From positions 2,869,501 through 2,933,500 of the forward strand of contig NZ_CP044218.1 in NCBI RefSeq assembly GCF_008727715.1: a stretch of 64,000 nt of DNA. Reading direction: 5' to 3'. The position numbers and the translations under genes are program-made. The stretch is from Mesorhizobium terrae (GTDB lineage Bacteria; Pseudomonadota; Alphaproteobacteria; Rhizobiales; Rhizobiaceae). The notes below the pieces were generated by a model. That model saw only the letters and a program-made list of their open reading frames with translations, was not told the DNA's origin and ran no database searches. Of this stretch, positions 18,693-27,629 are shown one piece after another (position 1 is the first letter of the stretch; each line of letters begins with the position of its first letter).

Positions 18693-18980
18693 ATGGCCAG
18701 ACAGAAGACCATTCTATTTGCCTGCGGCACCGGCGTCGCCACCTCGACGGCGGTCAACGTCGCGGTGACCGAAGCCATGAAGGCGCGCGGGCTCACCTTC
18801 AACGCCATGCAGTGCAAGGCGACCGAAGTGGCCTCGATGGCCGACAATGTCGACCTTATCGTCTCGACCACGCCGATCTCGGCTTCGGTGACGGTGCCGC
18901 TCGTCAAGGGCCTCGCCTTTCTCACCGGCATCGGCAAGGACAAGGCGCTGGACGATATCGAGGCCGAGCTGCGGAAGTAG
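18693..18980 (+). CDS. PTS galactitol-type subunit IIB
   Basis: 95 aa. The phosphocysteine is Cys11 in ILFACGTGVATST, the signature of the EIIB-Gat/lactose-type fold. It would phosphorylate the substrate as it passes through EIIC. The start has GGGAAAGGACATTTAC upstream. It is the last gene of the IIC-IIA-IIB operon, closed by the hairpin at 19022-19049. EI and HPr are not in the window; rhizobia generally carry a nitrogen-type PTS phosphoryl chain elsewhere, which could feed this system. Confidence 0.9.
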   Translation: MARQKTILFACGTGVATSTAVNVAVTEAMKARGLTFNAMQCKATEVASMADNVDLIVSTTPISASVTVPLVKGLAFLTGIGKDKALDDIEAELRK

Positions 18981-19021
18981 AGACGGCCGCAGCGACAGCA
19001 GCCGTCACGGCCGGTTAAATG

Positions 19022-19049
19022 AAAAAGGGCGTCGATGACGCCCTTTTTT
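19022..19049 (+). terminator. Rho-independent terminator of the PTS operon
   Basis: A perfect 12-bp stem (AAAAAGGGCGTC and its inverse) with a GAT loop, followed by a run of T and TTGTTTT. It lies 41 bases after the EIIB stop and could also serve the convergent homospermidine synthase gene. Confidence 0.85.
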
Positions 19050-19068
19050 GTTTTGGATCTGCTGGTGC

Positions 19069-20514
19069 TTACCGCACCAGGATGTTGCGGAACTGCCAGG
19101 GGTCTTTCTCGTCGATGTCTTCCGGGAACAGGCCGGGGCGGCCGTCCAGCGGGGTCCAGTCGGTGTAGTGGCCGTTCACCGGGCCGAGATAGGGCTTCTG
19201 CACTTCCAGGCAGCGGTTGAAATCCATCTCGTCGGCCTCGACGATGCCGGCTTCCGGGTTTTCCAGTGCCCAGACCATGCCGGCCAGCACCGCCGACGAT
19301 ACCTGCAGGCCGGTGGCGTTCTGGTAGGGAGCGAGCTTGCGCGCCTCTTCGAGCGTCAGCTGCGAGCCGTACCAGTAGGCGTTTTTCTTGTGGCCGTAGA
19401 GCAGGACGCCCAACTCGTCGGAGCCGTCGACCAGTTCGTTCTCCTCGAGCACGTGGTGCACAGGCTGCGCCTTGCCGGCGGCGCCGAACATCTCGTGCAG
19501 CGACAGCACGGCGTCGTTGCTCGGGTGATAGGCATAGTGGCAGGTCGGGCGGTAGGTCACTTCGCCATGCTTGTCGCGCACGGTGAAGAAATCGGAGATC
19601 GAGATCGCCTCATTGTGGGTGACGAGGAAGCCATATTGCGGGCCGGGCGTCGGGCACCAGGTGCGCACGCGGGTGTTGGCGCCGGGCTGTTCTAGATAGA
19701 TGGCGGCCTTGGAGCCCTTCTTGTGCTTTTTGGCGTTCTTCGGCAGCCACTTCTCATGCGTGCCCCAGCCAAGTTCGGCGGGCTGCAGGCCTTCCGAAAT
19801 GAAACCTTCCACCGACCAGGTGTTCCAGAACACATTCATCGGCTTCGGCTTCTTGGTGCGCTGAGTGTCGCGCTCGGCGATGTGCACGCCCTTGACGCCG
19901 GCCTTTTTCATCAACCTGGCCCAGCCTTCGCGGTCGTCCTGCGCCGGCGTCTCGGCATCGAGGCCGAGCTCCTTGGCGAGGTCGACCAGCGCCTGCTTGA
20001 CGAACCAGGAAACCATGCCGGGATTGGCGCCGCAGGTCGAAACGGCGGTCGGACCGCCCGGATGCTTGCGCTTCTCGGCCAGCAGGCTTTCGCGCAGCGC
20101 ATAGTTGGTGCGCGAGGCATTGGAAGCCTCGGTGTCGAAATAGAAGCCCAACCACGGCTCGACGACGGTGTCGACATAAAGCGCGCCGAGCTTGCGGGTC
20201 AGCCGCATGATGTCGACCGAGCCGGTGTCGACCGACAGGTTGACGCAGAAACCCCGGCCGCCGCCATTGGTCAGCAGCGGCGTCAGCAGTTCCTTGTAAT
20301 TATCCTTGGTGACAGATTCCTTCAGGAAGGTGATGCCGCGCTCATCCGCCAGTTTGCGGTTCTCTTCGCTGGGATCGATGATCACCATGCGCGACTTGTC
20401 GAACTTGAAATGGCGCTCGATGAGCGGAAGCGAGCCACGGCCGATCGAACCGAAGCCAATCATCACGATCGGGCCGGTGATCTCACCGTAGACGGGCCAT
20501 TTTTCATTCGCCAT
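19069..20514 (-). CDS. hss: Homospermidine synthase
   Basis: 481 aa. NAD-dependent enzyme that joins two putrescines, or spermidine and putrescine, to give sym-homospermidine, a major polyamine of rhizobia. The N-terminal Rossmann motif GPIVMIGFGSIGRGSLPLIERHF is at about residues 14-36, and the long family-specific body follows (EPWLGFYFDTEASN, NPGMVSWFVKQAL, WNTWSVEGFISEGLQPAELGWG). The ATG at 20514 has AAGGAG upstream. Functionally tied to the ornithine decarboxylase at 44080, which makes its substrate. Monocistronic by position. Confidence 0.95.
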   Translation of the reverse strand: MANEKWPVYGEITGPIVMIGFGSIGRGSLPLIERHFKFDKSRMVIIDPSEENRKLADERGITFLKESVTKDNYKELLTPLLTNGGGRGFCVNLSVDTGSVDIMRLTRKLGALYVDTVVEPWLGFYFDTEASNASRTNYALRESLLAEKRKHPGGPTAVSTCGANPGMVSWFVKQALVDLAKELGLDAETPAQDDREGWARLMKKAGVKGVHIAERDTQRTKKPKPMNVFWNTWSVEGFISEGLQPAELGWGTHEKWLPKNAKKHKKGSKAAIYLEQPGANTRVRTWCPTPGPQYGFLVTHNEAISISDFFTVRDKHGEVTYRPTCHYAYHPSNDAVLSLHEMFGAAGKAQPVHHVLEENELVDGSDELGVLLYGHKKNAYWYGSQLTLEEARKLAPYQNATGLQVSSAVLAGMVWALENPEAGIVEADEMDFNRCLEVQKPYLGPVNGHYTDWTPLDGRPGLFPEDIDEKDPWQFRNILVR

Positions 20515-20635
20515 TTTTTGCGGCACTCCTTCTTTGACGCATTGTCCTCATAAGAAAGCCGGACGCGGATGCGCCCGGCTGCAACTGCTAAACCATACAT
20601 GCTTGTCACAATAAAGCGAATCCGGCCGCTGGCGC

Positions 20636-21556
20636 CTAACCTTCTCCCACAAGGGGAGAAGGAGATGCCGCCATCTCGCCAAGATAGACCACCAGCCGGT
20701 CGCGGTCGGCGGTCAGCCCCTTGTAGTCGAGCTGCGCCTCGTCCAGTTCGCCAAGCTGCGTGGCGAAGGAGGCGGCGATGCGGGCGCGCTCGGGATGGCG
20801 GGCGAGCACCGCCAGCGGGTCGAGATGGATGCGGATGGTGAACAGGATGTCGCGCGACAGAGGTAGCTTGCGCAATGTCTGCCGCTCGACGCGGATGAAG
20901 GCATGCGCGTTGATGTCGCCGTCGGGGAAGTTCGACGGCCGGTCGGCGGCGCGGGCGATGCGCTGGCGGTCCGACAGCGGGTGGTAAAGCGCATCGTTGG
21001 CCTGGACCGACCAGTTGAAGCGTTCCACCGCCTGGCCTTGCAGATTGTCGAACATGCGGCTGATCACTTCGGCGGGCCGCGTGCCGGTGCCGAAACCCGG
21101 CACCGGATCATGGATCCGGTGCAGCGGCTTGCCGAATTTCTCGGTCAGCGACCAGGAGGAGGGGAAGCACAATGAGCCGGCGGCAAGCCGCCAGCCGTCC
21201 TCGCCGCGCCGCATCAGGATGAGATCGTCCTGAACCATCAGCGAGGCCGCCACCAGCGGTGCGTCGGCCGGCGCGCTGGAGCCTGCGCCGCCCGCCGCCC
21301 GCGCCTCATCCAGCATCCCTGGGTGATAGGCGGCCATATGCGCCTCGACCAGCTCCAGCACCTCGCGCTGCGCGTCGCGGGTTCCCGCCTCCTCGACAAA
21401 GACCTTGTCGGGCAGTTCGGCATAGAGCCGGCGCTTCTCGGTCAGATAGGCACCGAAATCATCGTCGATCTCCAGCCAGCGGTCGAGTTCGAGCGGCTTC
21501 AGGCCGATGGCGAACAGCTTGGAGGAACCGTCATAGGGGGTGTGGGGAGGCATCAT
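20636..21556 (-). CDS. DUF3445 heme-dependent oxidative N-demethylase-like protein
   Basis: 306 aa. The stretch RRGEDGWRLAAGSLCFPSSWSLTEKFGKPLHRIHDPVPGF and RVERQTLRKLPLSRDILFTIR are hallmarks of DUF3445, some members of which are heme-containing oxidative N-demethylases acting on dimethylamine-like substrates. The start codon overlaps the stop of the toxin gene upstream, so translation is probably coupled. The last residues, SPSPLVGEG, are encoded by an intergenic palindrome copy (20640-20661), which supplied the stop codon. Substrate here unknown. Confidence 0.8.
   Translation of the reverse strand: MMPPHTPYDGSSKLFAIGLKPLELDRWLEIDDDFGAYLTEKRRLYAELPDKVFVEEAGTRDAQREVLELVEAHMAAYHPGMLDEARAAGGAGSSAPADAPLVAASLMVQDDLILMRRGEDGWRLAAGSLCFPSSWSLTEKFGKPLHRIHDPVPGFGTGTRPAEVISRMFDNLQGQAVERFNWSVQANDALYHPLSDRQRIARAADRPSNFPDGDINAHAFIRVERQTLRKLPLSRDILFTIRIHLDPLAVLARHPERARIAASFATQLGELDEAQLDYKGLTADRDRLVVYLGEMAASPSPLVGEG
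20640..20662. repeat. Intergenic palindrome inside the DUF3445 3' end
   Basis: CCTTCTCCC, ACAA, GGGGAGAAGG: a copy of the palindrome family seen at 13845-13870. It lies within the coding sequence and gives the final eight or so codons and the stop. Confidence 0.65.
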
Positions 21557-21843
21557 GACCAATCAAGTGGGCGCAAACGGGCGGTGTGGAAGACGCGAAG
21601 GATGATCACCCTTTCGGCCTCTACACGGTAGGGGATGAGGTAGGGCAGGCCCGGAACGGACCATTCGTGTCGCCTGGCGCCAGTGGCGCCCTGCCGGCCA
21701 ATCGCCGGGCGTTCCGCGATCATTTTCAGCGCCTTGACCAGCCGGCGCATGACGTCATTCGCCGCTGACGGGTCATCATGCGCAATATAGGAGTGGATGT
21801 CGTCCAGATCGCGCGCGGCTCTGGGGGTGACGACGAGGATCAA
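21553..21843 (-). CDS. RelE/ParE family toxin
   Basis: 96 aa. The pattern VVTPRAARDLDDIHSYIAHDDPSAANDVMRRLVKALKMIAERPAIGR with a C-terminal YLIPYRVEAERVIILRVFHTAR is the ParE/RelE toxin fold. ParE toxins poison gyrase and RelE toxins cut mRNA at the ribosome; sequence alone leans to ParE. The start ATG overlaps the antitoxin stop by four bases, and its own stop overlaps the next gene. Inhibitory activity is inferred from family. Confidence 0.88.
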   Translation of the reverse strand: MILVVTPRAARDLDDIHSYIAHDDPSAANDVMRRLVKALKMIAERPAIGRQGATGARRHEWSVPGLPYLIPYRVEAERVIILRVFHTARLRPLDWS

Positions 21844-22136
21844 GATTTGCCATCATTGGCCGGAAAGACATCCGGTTCGGGCCGCGGCAATTCCTTGTCC
21901 GTGCCCCAAGACTCCATCCATTTGAATACCGCCTCGCCCGAAACGAAGACGCCGAGATCGGCCTCGCGTTCGCCCTCTTCGATCGCCTCTAGATAGGCGC
22001 GGCGCTCCGCCAGATGTGCCTCGACAGCCTCCTTGACGATGAAGGCGCTGGAGCGCTTTGTGGCCTTGGCATACTCCTCCAACTCTCGTTTCGTCTCCGG
22101 GGGGAGGCGCACCGAAAACGTGCCGCCGGCTGCCAT
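21840..22136 (-). CDS. Ribbon-helix-helix antitoxin
   Basis: 98 aa. The N-terminal FSVRLPPETKRELEEYAKATKRSSAFIVKEAVEAHLAER is a CopG/ParD-type ribbon-helix-helix DNA-binding domain, and the acidic C-terminal part would bind the toxin. The ATG at 22136 is chosen because GGAG lies six bases ahead; an in-frame ATG at 22148 would add four residues. It overlaps the toxin gene by ATGA. RHH antitoxins repress their own promoter, and direct repeats lie just upstream at 22148-22164. Confidence 0.88.
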   Translation of the reverse strand: MAAGGTFSVRLPPETKRELEEYAKATKRSSAFIVKEAVEAHLAERRAYLEAIEEGEREADLGVFVSGEAVFKWMESWGTDKELPRPEPDVFPANDGKS

Positions 22137-22147
22137 CGTCGTCTCCA

Positions 22148-22164
22148 TGAACACAGGTGAACAC
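22148..22164. promoter_or_regulatory. Direct-repeat operator candidate for the toxin-antitoxin module
   Basis: TGAACAC, AGG, TGAACAC: two identical heptamers ten bases apart, one helical turn, 12 bases upstream of the antitoxin ATG. RHH repressors bind such short half-sites on one face of the helix. Sequence inference only. Confidence 0.5.
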
Positions 22165-22189
22165 AATGTATGCGCCGCTGGTCGGAAGG

Positions 22190-22858
22190 TCAATAAACCA
22201 GCCTTGCGGCGATCAGCCCGCGCAGTGAATTGCCGACGTAAAGTTGCTTCGCTGCGGCGAGGTCGGCCAAGGTTAGAACCGCTTCGTGCGCCTTGCCTTG
22301 ATCCAGCAGTTCGCCGCGCAATATGCCTGGCAACAGCCCGCAACCGAGCGCGGGAGTAAGCAACGGGCCGCCGTCGCCAGCATCGACGAAGAGGTTGGTG
22401 ATGGTGCCCTCGCAAATCTCGTCGCGCTCATTGGCCAGCAGCACTTCGTCGGCTTCCGCCGGGGCGTATTCGGCGCGCGCCGCCAGATAGGCCTCGCGGC
22501 GGCTTGTCTTGTGGCGCAGCAACGCGTCTGTGGAAGCGAGCCGGGTCTGCGCCAGCCGCAGTGTCCATACCATCCCCGTTGGCAAAGGCTGGAACGGTTG
22601 CGCGGTCGCTTCGACGGTCCCGTCGGCAGCGAGCGTCAGGCGCATGCGCAGCGGGCCGTCGGCGTCTCGGATGGCATCGTCCAGCGCGGTTCGCACTGTT
22701 GCCGGTTCGTGGCGGAAGCCAAGCGTCTTGGCCGAGCTTGCCAGTCGCGCCAGATGCCGGTCCAAGCGCAGGAAGCCGTCGCCGGGCTGCCAGCGCAACG
22801 TCTCGATCAGCGTGAAGCCGGGGCGGTTCCCGTCGCGAAGCGGGCCTTCAGCAGGCAT
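22190..22858 (-). CDS. pabC: Aminotransferase class IV, aminodeoxychorismate lyase-like
   Basis: 222 aa. Fold-type IV PLP enzyme with the pattern FTLIETLRWQPGDGFLRLDRHLARL, a Lys in HKTSRREAYLAARAEY, and EGTITNLFV. Beside pabB, the likely reaction is release of pyruvate from 4-amino-4-deoxychorismate to give p-aminobenzoate for folate. It begins inside the 3' end of pabB (52-base overlap in another frame), so translation is coupled. The protein is shorter than typical PabC, as often seen in the pabB-linked alphaproteobacterial versions. A branched-chain aminotransferase role is less likely. Confidence 0.85.
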   Translation of the reverse strand: MPAEGPLRDGNRPGFTLIETLRWQPGDGFLRLDRHLARLASSAKTLGFRHEPATVRTALDDAIRDADGPLRMRLTLAADGTVEATAQPFQPLPTGMVWTLRLAQTRLASTDALLRHKTSRREAYLAARAEYAPAEADEVLLANERDEICEGTITNLFVDAGDGGPLLTPALGCGLLPGILRGELLDQGKAHEAVLTLADLAAAKQLYVGNSLRGLIAARLVY

Positions 22859-23952
22859 TCCTCATACTCCTCCTGCGCCGTGGAATCGAACACCACGCCG
22901 CCGCCGACATTGTAGACGGCCTCGCCGTCGGCGAAGAGCGAGATGGTCCTGATGGCCACCGAAAAGCGCATCGTGCCATTGGGCGCTATCCAGCCGATGG
23001 CGCCGCAATAGACGTCGCGCGGCACGCCTTCCAGCTCGCGCAGGATTTCCATGGCGCGGATCTTCGGCGCGCCGGTGATCGAGCCGCATGGAAAGAGTGC
23101 CGAAAAGATGCGGCGGATGCTGAGATCGGGCAGCAATCTTGCGCGCACGGTCGACACCATCTGGTGCACGGTCGGATAGCTTTCGATGCGGAACAGGTCC
23201 GGCACATCCAGCGTGCCGACCTCGGAGATCAGCGAGATGTCGTTGCGCAACAGGTCGACGATCATGCGGTTTTCGGCCTGGTTCTTCTCGTCGTTGCGCA
23301 AAAACTCCTTCAGCGCCGCGTCTTCCTCTGGCGTTGCGCCGCGCGGTGCGGTGCCCTTCATCGGATGTGTCTCGATCCAGCCATTGCCGTCGATCTGGAA
23401 GAACAGTTCGGGCGAGCGCGACAAGACGGTCGGGCCGGCCAGCGAAACGAGCGCGCCATATTTCACCGGCTGGCGCGCGACCAGCGCGTTGAAAGCGGCG
23501 AGCGGATCGCCCGACCAATGCGCGTTGATGGGGAAGGTGAGGTTGCCCTGGTAGCAGTCGCCTTCGCGCAGATGGCGGTGCAGGCGCGCAAAGCGTTTCT
23601 CGTAATCCTCGAACGACCAACGTGCGGTCGCATCGAAGATCGGCCCGTTGGTGTCGGGCTGGCCAGACGGCAGGCTGCGGTCGGAGGGTCCGTCAAAGAC
23701 GCCGAGCGCCACCAGCGGCGCGCGCCGGCCCTCGGGCAGCAGTGGCTTCAGCTTCGATTCCAGCAGGTAGCCGGCTTCGTATGAAAAGTAACCAGCCAGC
23801 CATTTTCCGGCGCGACGCGCTGCCTCGGCCTGTTCCAGCGCCGCTTCGAAATCATGGGCTTCGTCGGCGACGATTAGCGCCGACGGCTCCTCGAACAGCA
23901 CTTCGCGGCCGGCCTGATCGTCGCGGAAGAGAGCGAAAGGGGCTACCGTCAA
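22807..23952 (-). CDS. pabB: Aminodeoxychorismate synthase component I
   Basis: 381 aa. Converts chorismate with ammonia to 4-amino-4-deoxychorismate in folate synthesis. The chorismate-binding domain shows HPMKGTAPRGATPEEDAAL, DEKNQAENRMIVDLLRNDISLI, LFPCGSITGAPKIRAMEIL and a final GGGVVFDS. The lysine of PMKGT is the residue that separates PabB-type enzymes from anthranilate synthase. The start is the TTG at 23952, the only sensible codon, with a weak ribosome-binding region. pabC follows with overlap. No pabA is adjacent. Confidence 0.92.
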   Translation of the reverse strand: MTVAPFALFRDDQAGREVLFEEPSALIVADEAHDFEAALEQAEAARRAGKWLAGYFSYEAGYLLESKLKPLLPEGRRAPLVALGVFDGPSDRSLPSGQPDTNGPIFDATARWSFEDYEKRFARLHRHLREGDCYQGNLTFPINAHWSGDPLAAFNALVARQPVKYGALVSLAGPTVLSRSPELFFQIDGNGWIETHPMKGTAPRGATPEEDAALKEFLRNDEKNQAENRMIVDLLRNDISLISEVGTLDVPDLFRIESYPTVHQMVSTVRARLLPDLSIRRIFSALFPCGSITGAPKIRAMEILRELEGVPRDVYCGAIGWIAPNGTMRFSVAIRTISLFADGEAVYNVGGGVVFDSTAQEEYEECLLKARFATGTAPASR

Positions 23953-23975
23953 TTTGTCTTATACCCCCAACCCGA

Positions 23976-24014
23976 TCCGTCGCGCGGATCGCCCCTCCCC
24001 GCAAAGGGGGGTAA
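23976..24014. repeat. Intergenic palindrome copies
   Basis: Two short dyads, GATCCGTCGCGCGGATC (23976-23992) and CCCCTCCCCGCAAAGGGGGG (about 23992-24011), fill the gap between pepF and pabB. They belong to the dispersed palindrome family of this window. Confidence 0.5.
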
Positions 24015-24020
24015 GCCGTC

Positions 24021-25856
24021 CTAATCCAGCGCTTCCAGTTCGTCGATCAGGTTGGAGATGATGCCAAGCCCGATCTGCCAGAAGGCCGGGTCCGAGGCAT
24101 CCAATCCGAACGGTTTCAACAGCTCGGAATGATGCTTGGTGCCGCCGGCGCGCAGCATGTCGAAATACTTCTCCTGGAAGCCGCGTTCGGCGTTCTGGTA
24201 GACGGCGTAGAGCGAGTTCACCAGGCAGTCGCCGAAGGCATAGGCATAGACGTAGAACGGCGAATGGATGAAGTGCGGGATGTAGGCCCAGAAGGTCTCG
24301 TAGCCCTCGCGCAGCTTGATCGCTGGGCCCAGGCTTTCCGCCTGCACCTCCAGCCAGAACTTGCCGAGCTGGTCGGAGGTCAGCTCGCCGTTCTTGCGCT
24401 CGGTGTGCACCTTGCGCTCGAATTCGTAGAAGGCGATCTGGCGCACCACCGTGTTGATCATGTCCTCGACCTTCTGGGCGAGCATGGCCTTGCGTTCGCG
24501 CCGGTCCTCGGTTTTGTCGAGCAGGGAACGGAAGGTCAGCATCTCGCCGAACACCGAGGCGGTCTCGGCCAAGGTCAGCGGGGTTGAAGCCATCAGCGCG
24601 CCCTGGCCGCCGGCCAGCACCTGATGCACGCCATGGCCGAGTTCGTGCGCCAGCGTCATCACGTCGCGCGGCTTGCCCATATAGTTCAACAAAACATAGG
24701 GATGCGCCGACGGCACCGTCGGATGGGCGAAGGCGCCGGGCGACTTGCCGGGCCGCACGGGCGCGTCGATCCAGTTGCGGTCGAAGAAGCGGCGCGCAAT
24801 ATCGGCCATCTCCGGCGAGAAGCGGTGATAGGCTGACAGAACGGTGTTCCTGGCTTCGTCCCACGGTATCGTCGCTTGCGGCGTTTCGGGCAGCGGCGCG
24901 TTGCGGTCCCAGTGGTTCATCTCGTCCATGCCGAGCCAGCGCGCCTTCATGCGATAATAGCGGTGCGACAGGCGCGGATAGGCGTCGCGAACGGCGCTCG
25001 CCAGCGCATCCACGACGCCGCGCTCGACGCGATTGGCGAGGTGGCGTGAATCGGCGATGTCCTGGAAGCCGCGCCAGCGGTCGGAGATTTCCTTGTCCTT
25101 GGCCAGTGTGTTGGTGATCAGCGTGAAGGTGCGAAGGTTCTTGGCGAAGGTCGCGGCCAGCGCCTCGGAAGCCTGGCGGCGCACCGCGCCGTCTGCGTCC
25201 TGCAGCCGGTTGAGCGTCGGCTCCAGCGCCAGCTGTTCGCCATCGATGTCGAAGCGCAGCTCCGTCATCGTCTCGTCGAACAGCCGGTTCCAGGCGCCGC
25301 GCCCGGTCACCGACTTTTCGTGGAACAATTGCTCGATGCGGTCCTCGAGCTGGTAGGGCTTGTCCATCCTGAGGTCGAGCACCCAGGGTCGGTAGTGGCC
25401 GAATTCCGGGTCGGCGGCGAGCGCCTGCTCGATCGCCGCGTCGTCCACCAGGTTCAGCTCCAGCCCGAAGAACAGGAGATGCGAGGAGGCATCCGTCATC
25501 TTCTCCTGGACGTCGCCGTAAAGCTTGGCGCGCTGCGGGTCGGAGGTGTCGCCGGCATAGACCAGCCCGGCATAGGAGACGATCCTGCCGATCAGCTCTT
25601 CCAGCGCTTCATAGGATTTCAGCGCCTCGCCGAGCTTGCCGTCGGCGCCGTGCGCGGCTTCGGCCGCCAAGGTGCCCTTCCAGCGGTCCTCGAAGGCGGC
25701 GGCATCGGCGCCGGCCTTGTCGATGTCGCGCTTCAGTTCCGGCGCGTTCATGCCGGCGTAGAGGTCGGCCAGGTTCCATTCGGGCAGATTGCCGAGTTCG
25801 GCTGCCTTGCGGCCGATTTGGGCCGGCGCATGAAGCCGGTCAAAAAACGTTTGCAT
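24021..25856 (-). CDS. pepF: Oligoendopeptidase F
   Basis: 611 aa M3-family zinc metallopeptidase that degrades oligopeptides in the cytosol. The zinc motif is HELGH in TLAHELGHGVHQ at about residue 400, with the distant Glu ligand in LAETASVFGEML. The N-terminal oligoendopeptidase F domain precedes it (about 110-190). Length is typical for the PepF/M3B group. The ATG at 25856 has GGAAGGTGTTG upstream. Divergent from a sigma-54 response regulator across 143 bases. Confidence 0.94.
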   Translation of the reverse strand: MQTFFDRLHAPAQIGRKAAELGNLPEWNLADLYAGMNAPELKRDIDKAGADAAAFEDRWKGTLAAEAAHGADGKLGEALKSYEALEELIGRIVSYAGLVYAGDTSDPQRAKLYGDVQEKMTDASSHLLFFGLELNLVDDAAIEQALAADPEFGHYRPWVLDLRMDKPYQLEDRIEQLFHEKSVTGRGAWNRLFDETMTELRFDIDGEQLALEPTLNRLQDADGAVRRQASEALAATFAKNLRTFTLITNTLAKDKEISDRWRGFQDIADSRHLANRVERGVVDALASAVRDAYPRLSHRYYRMKARWLGMDEMNHWDRNAPLPETPQATIPWDEARNTVLSAYHRFSPEMADIARRFFDRNWIDAPVRPGKSPGAFAHPTVPSAHPYVLLNYMGKPRDVMTLAHELGHGVHQVLAGGQGALMASTPLTLAETASVFGEMLTFRSLLDKTEDRRERKAMLAQKVEDMINTVVRQIAFYEFERKVHTERKNGELTSDQLGKFWLEVQAESLGPAIKLREGYETFWAYIPHFIHSPFYVYAYAFGDCLVNSLYAVYQNAERGFQEKYFDMLRAGGTKHHSELLKPFGLDASDPAFWQIGLGIISNLIDELEALD

Positions 25857-25999
25857 TTCAACACCTTCCGGAAAATGCCGCGCGGGCCGGTCAAATCCTA
25901 AGCAATTCGTTCACCGGCTTTTTTGAAAGCTTATTTAGAACCCTGTGCCAAGATGATCCATAGGGCACAAGCGATGGCGACGGGGAAATCGCGACACTC

Positions 26000-27517
26000 A
26001 TGACAGGTTCCATCCTCATCGTCGACGACGATCCGGTCCAGCGCAGGCTGGTGGAGGCCGCGCTCAGCCGTTTCGGCCATTCGGCGCTCACCGCCGATGG
26101 CGGCGAGGCCGGGCTGGCGGCGATGGATGGGCCGGGCGCCCGCGACGTGTCGGTCGTGGTGCTCGACCTCGCCATGCCCGGCATGGACGGTATCGCCGTA
26201 CTCAAGGCAATGCGCGAGCGCGACATCCGCATCCCGGTCATCGTGCAGACCGCGCAAGGCGGCATCGAAACGGTGGTGAAGGCGATGCGCCACGGCGCTT
26301 TCGACTTCGTCGTCAAGCCGGCCTCGCCGGAGCGCCTGCAGGCGGCAATCGCCAGCGCGCTCAAGGTCGAGGAGGTCGAGGTGGCGGTGAAGCGCACCGC
26401 GCGCCGCGCCGGCCAGACACTCTCCTTCAAGGACCTCGCCACGCGAAGTGCTGCGATGGAGCGCGTCATCCGGCTCGGCCAGAAGGCGGCGGCTTCGTCC
26501 ATCCCGATCCTCATCGAGGGCGAATCGGGCGTCGGCAAGGAAATGGTGGCGCGCGCCATCCAGGGCAGCGGCGACCGTCGCTCGAAACCCTTCGTCACCG
26601 TCAATTGCGGCGCCATCCCCGCCAATCTGGTCGAATCGATCCTGTTCGGCCACGAGAAGGGTTCCTTCACCGGCGCTTCCGAAAAACATGCGGGCAAGTT
26701 CGTCGAGGCGCATTCGGGCACGCTGTTCCTCGACGAGATCGGCGACCTGCCGCTCGATGTGCAAGTAAAACTCCTGCGTGCCGTGCAGGAGGGCGAGGTC
26801 GACCCGGTCGGCGCCCGCGCCACGGTCAAGGTCGATATCCGGCTGATCTCGGCCACTCACCGCGACCTGTTGCAGCAGGTCAAGGATGGCGGCTTCCGCG
26901 AGGATTTGTTCTATCGCCTCAATGTCTTCCCGATCATGGTGCCGCCGCTGCGCCGCCGTAAGGAGGACATCCCCTTCCTGGTCCGGCATTTCATGGACAA
27001 GGTCACGCCGGTCGGCCCGAAGCGCCGGCTGTCGATCGCCGAACCGGCGCTGGCCATGCTCCAGGCCTATGACTGGCCGGGCAACATCCGCCAGCTCGAA
27101 AACGCCATCTACCGCGCCTCGGTTCTGGCCGAAGGCGAGACGCTGACGGTGGAGGAATTCCCGCAGATCCGTGCCCAGGTCGAAGGTACCGTGGTGCTGG
27201 AAGCGGCCGCGCCGTCCGTGGTGCCCGACCTTGCCGACGAGGCGGTGGAGCCAGTGCCGCAAATGCCTGCTCACGCAAGCCTGCCGCCGCGCCTGGAACA
27301 GCGCTTCGGCACGCTGGCCGCGCTCGACGATCGTGGCGATGTGCGTTCGCTGGCGGCGGTCGAACTGGAGATGATCCGGCTTGCCATCGACCACTACAAT
27401 GGCCAGATGAGCGAGGTGGCGCGGCGGCTTGGCATTGGTCGCTCGACGCTGTACAGAAAACTCAAGGAATATGGCATTGATCCCGAAACCGGTCGGGCGG
27501 AAAAGATAGCCTCCTGA
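26000..27517 (+). CDS. Sigma-54-dependent response regulator (REC-AAA-Fis)
   Basis: 505 aa. Receiver domain at 1-120 with acidic Asp10/Asp11, phosphoacceptor Asp56 in [10 protein letters not shown], and conserved Lys near 105. The AAA+ domain (about 145-380) has Walker A GESGVGKE, the sigma-54 contact loop written GSFTGA rather than GAFTGA, and Walker [13 protein letters not shown]-terminal Fis-type helix-turn-helix ends the protein ([21 protein letters not shown]). It would open RNA polymerase-sigma-54 promoters on phosphorylation. No histidine kinase is adjacent, so the partner and target genes are unknown. Confidence 0.93.
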   Translation: MTGSILIVDDDPVQRRLVEAALSRFGHSALTADGGEAGLAAMDGPGARDVSVVVLDLAMPGMDGIAVLKAMRERDIRIPVIVQTAQGGIETVVKAMRHGAFDFVVKPASPERLQAAIASALKVEEVEVAVKRTARRAGQTLSFKDLATRSAAMERVIRLGQKAAASSIPILIEGESGVGKEMVARAIQGSGDRRSKPFVTVNCGAIPANLVESILFGHEKGSFTGASEKHAGKFVEAHSGTLFLDEIGDLPLDVQVKLLRAVQEGEVDPVGARATVKVDIRLISATHRDLLQQVKDGGFREDLFYRLNVFPIMVPPLRRRKEDIPFLVRHFMDKVTPVGPKRRLSIAEPALAMLQAYDWPGNIRQLENAIYRASVLAEGETLTVEEFPQIRAQVEGTVVLEAAAPSVVPDLADEAVEPVPQMPAHASLPPRLEQRFGTLAALDDRGDVRSLAAVELEMIRLAIDHYNGQMSEVARRLGIGRSTLYRKLKEYGIDPETGRAEKIAS

Positions 27518-27629
27518 TTCCCGCGCAAGCTTCGGGCGAGTTTCCTCGTTTAAACCAGTGGTTTACCAAGAAGCGAATTGCGGAAATTAGGGCGGGATAT
27601 CGCCACGGTGTTACCGCATTTCGGCTTCA

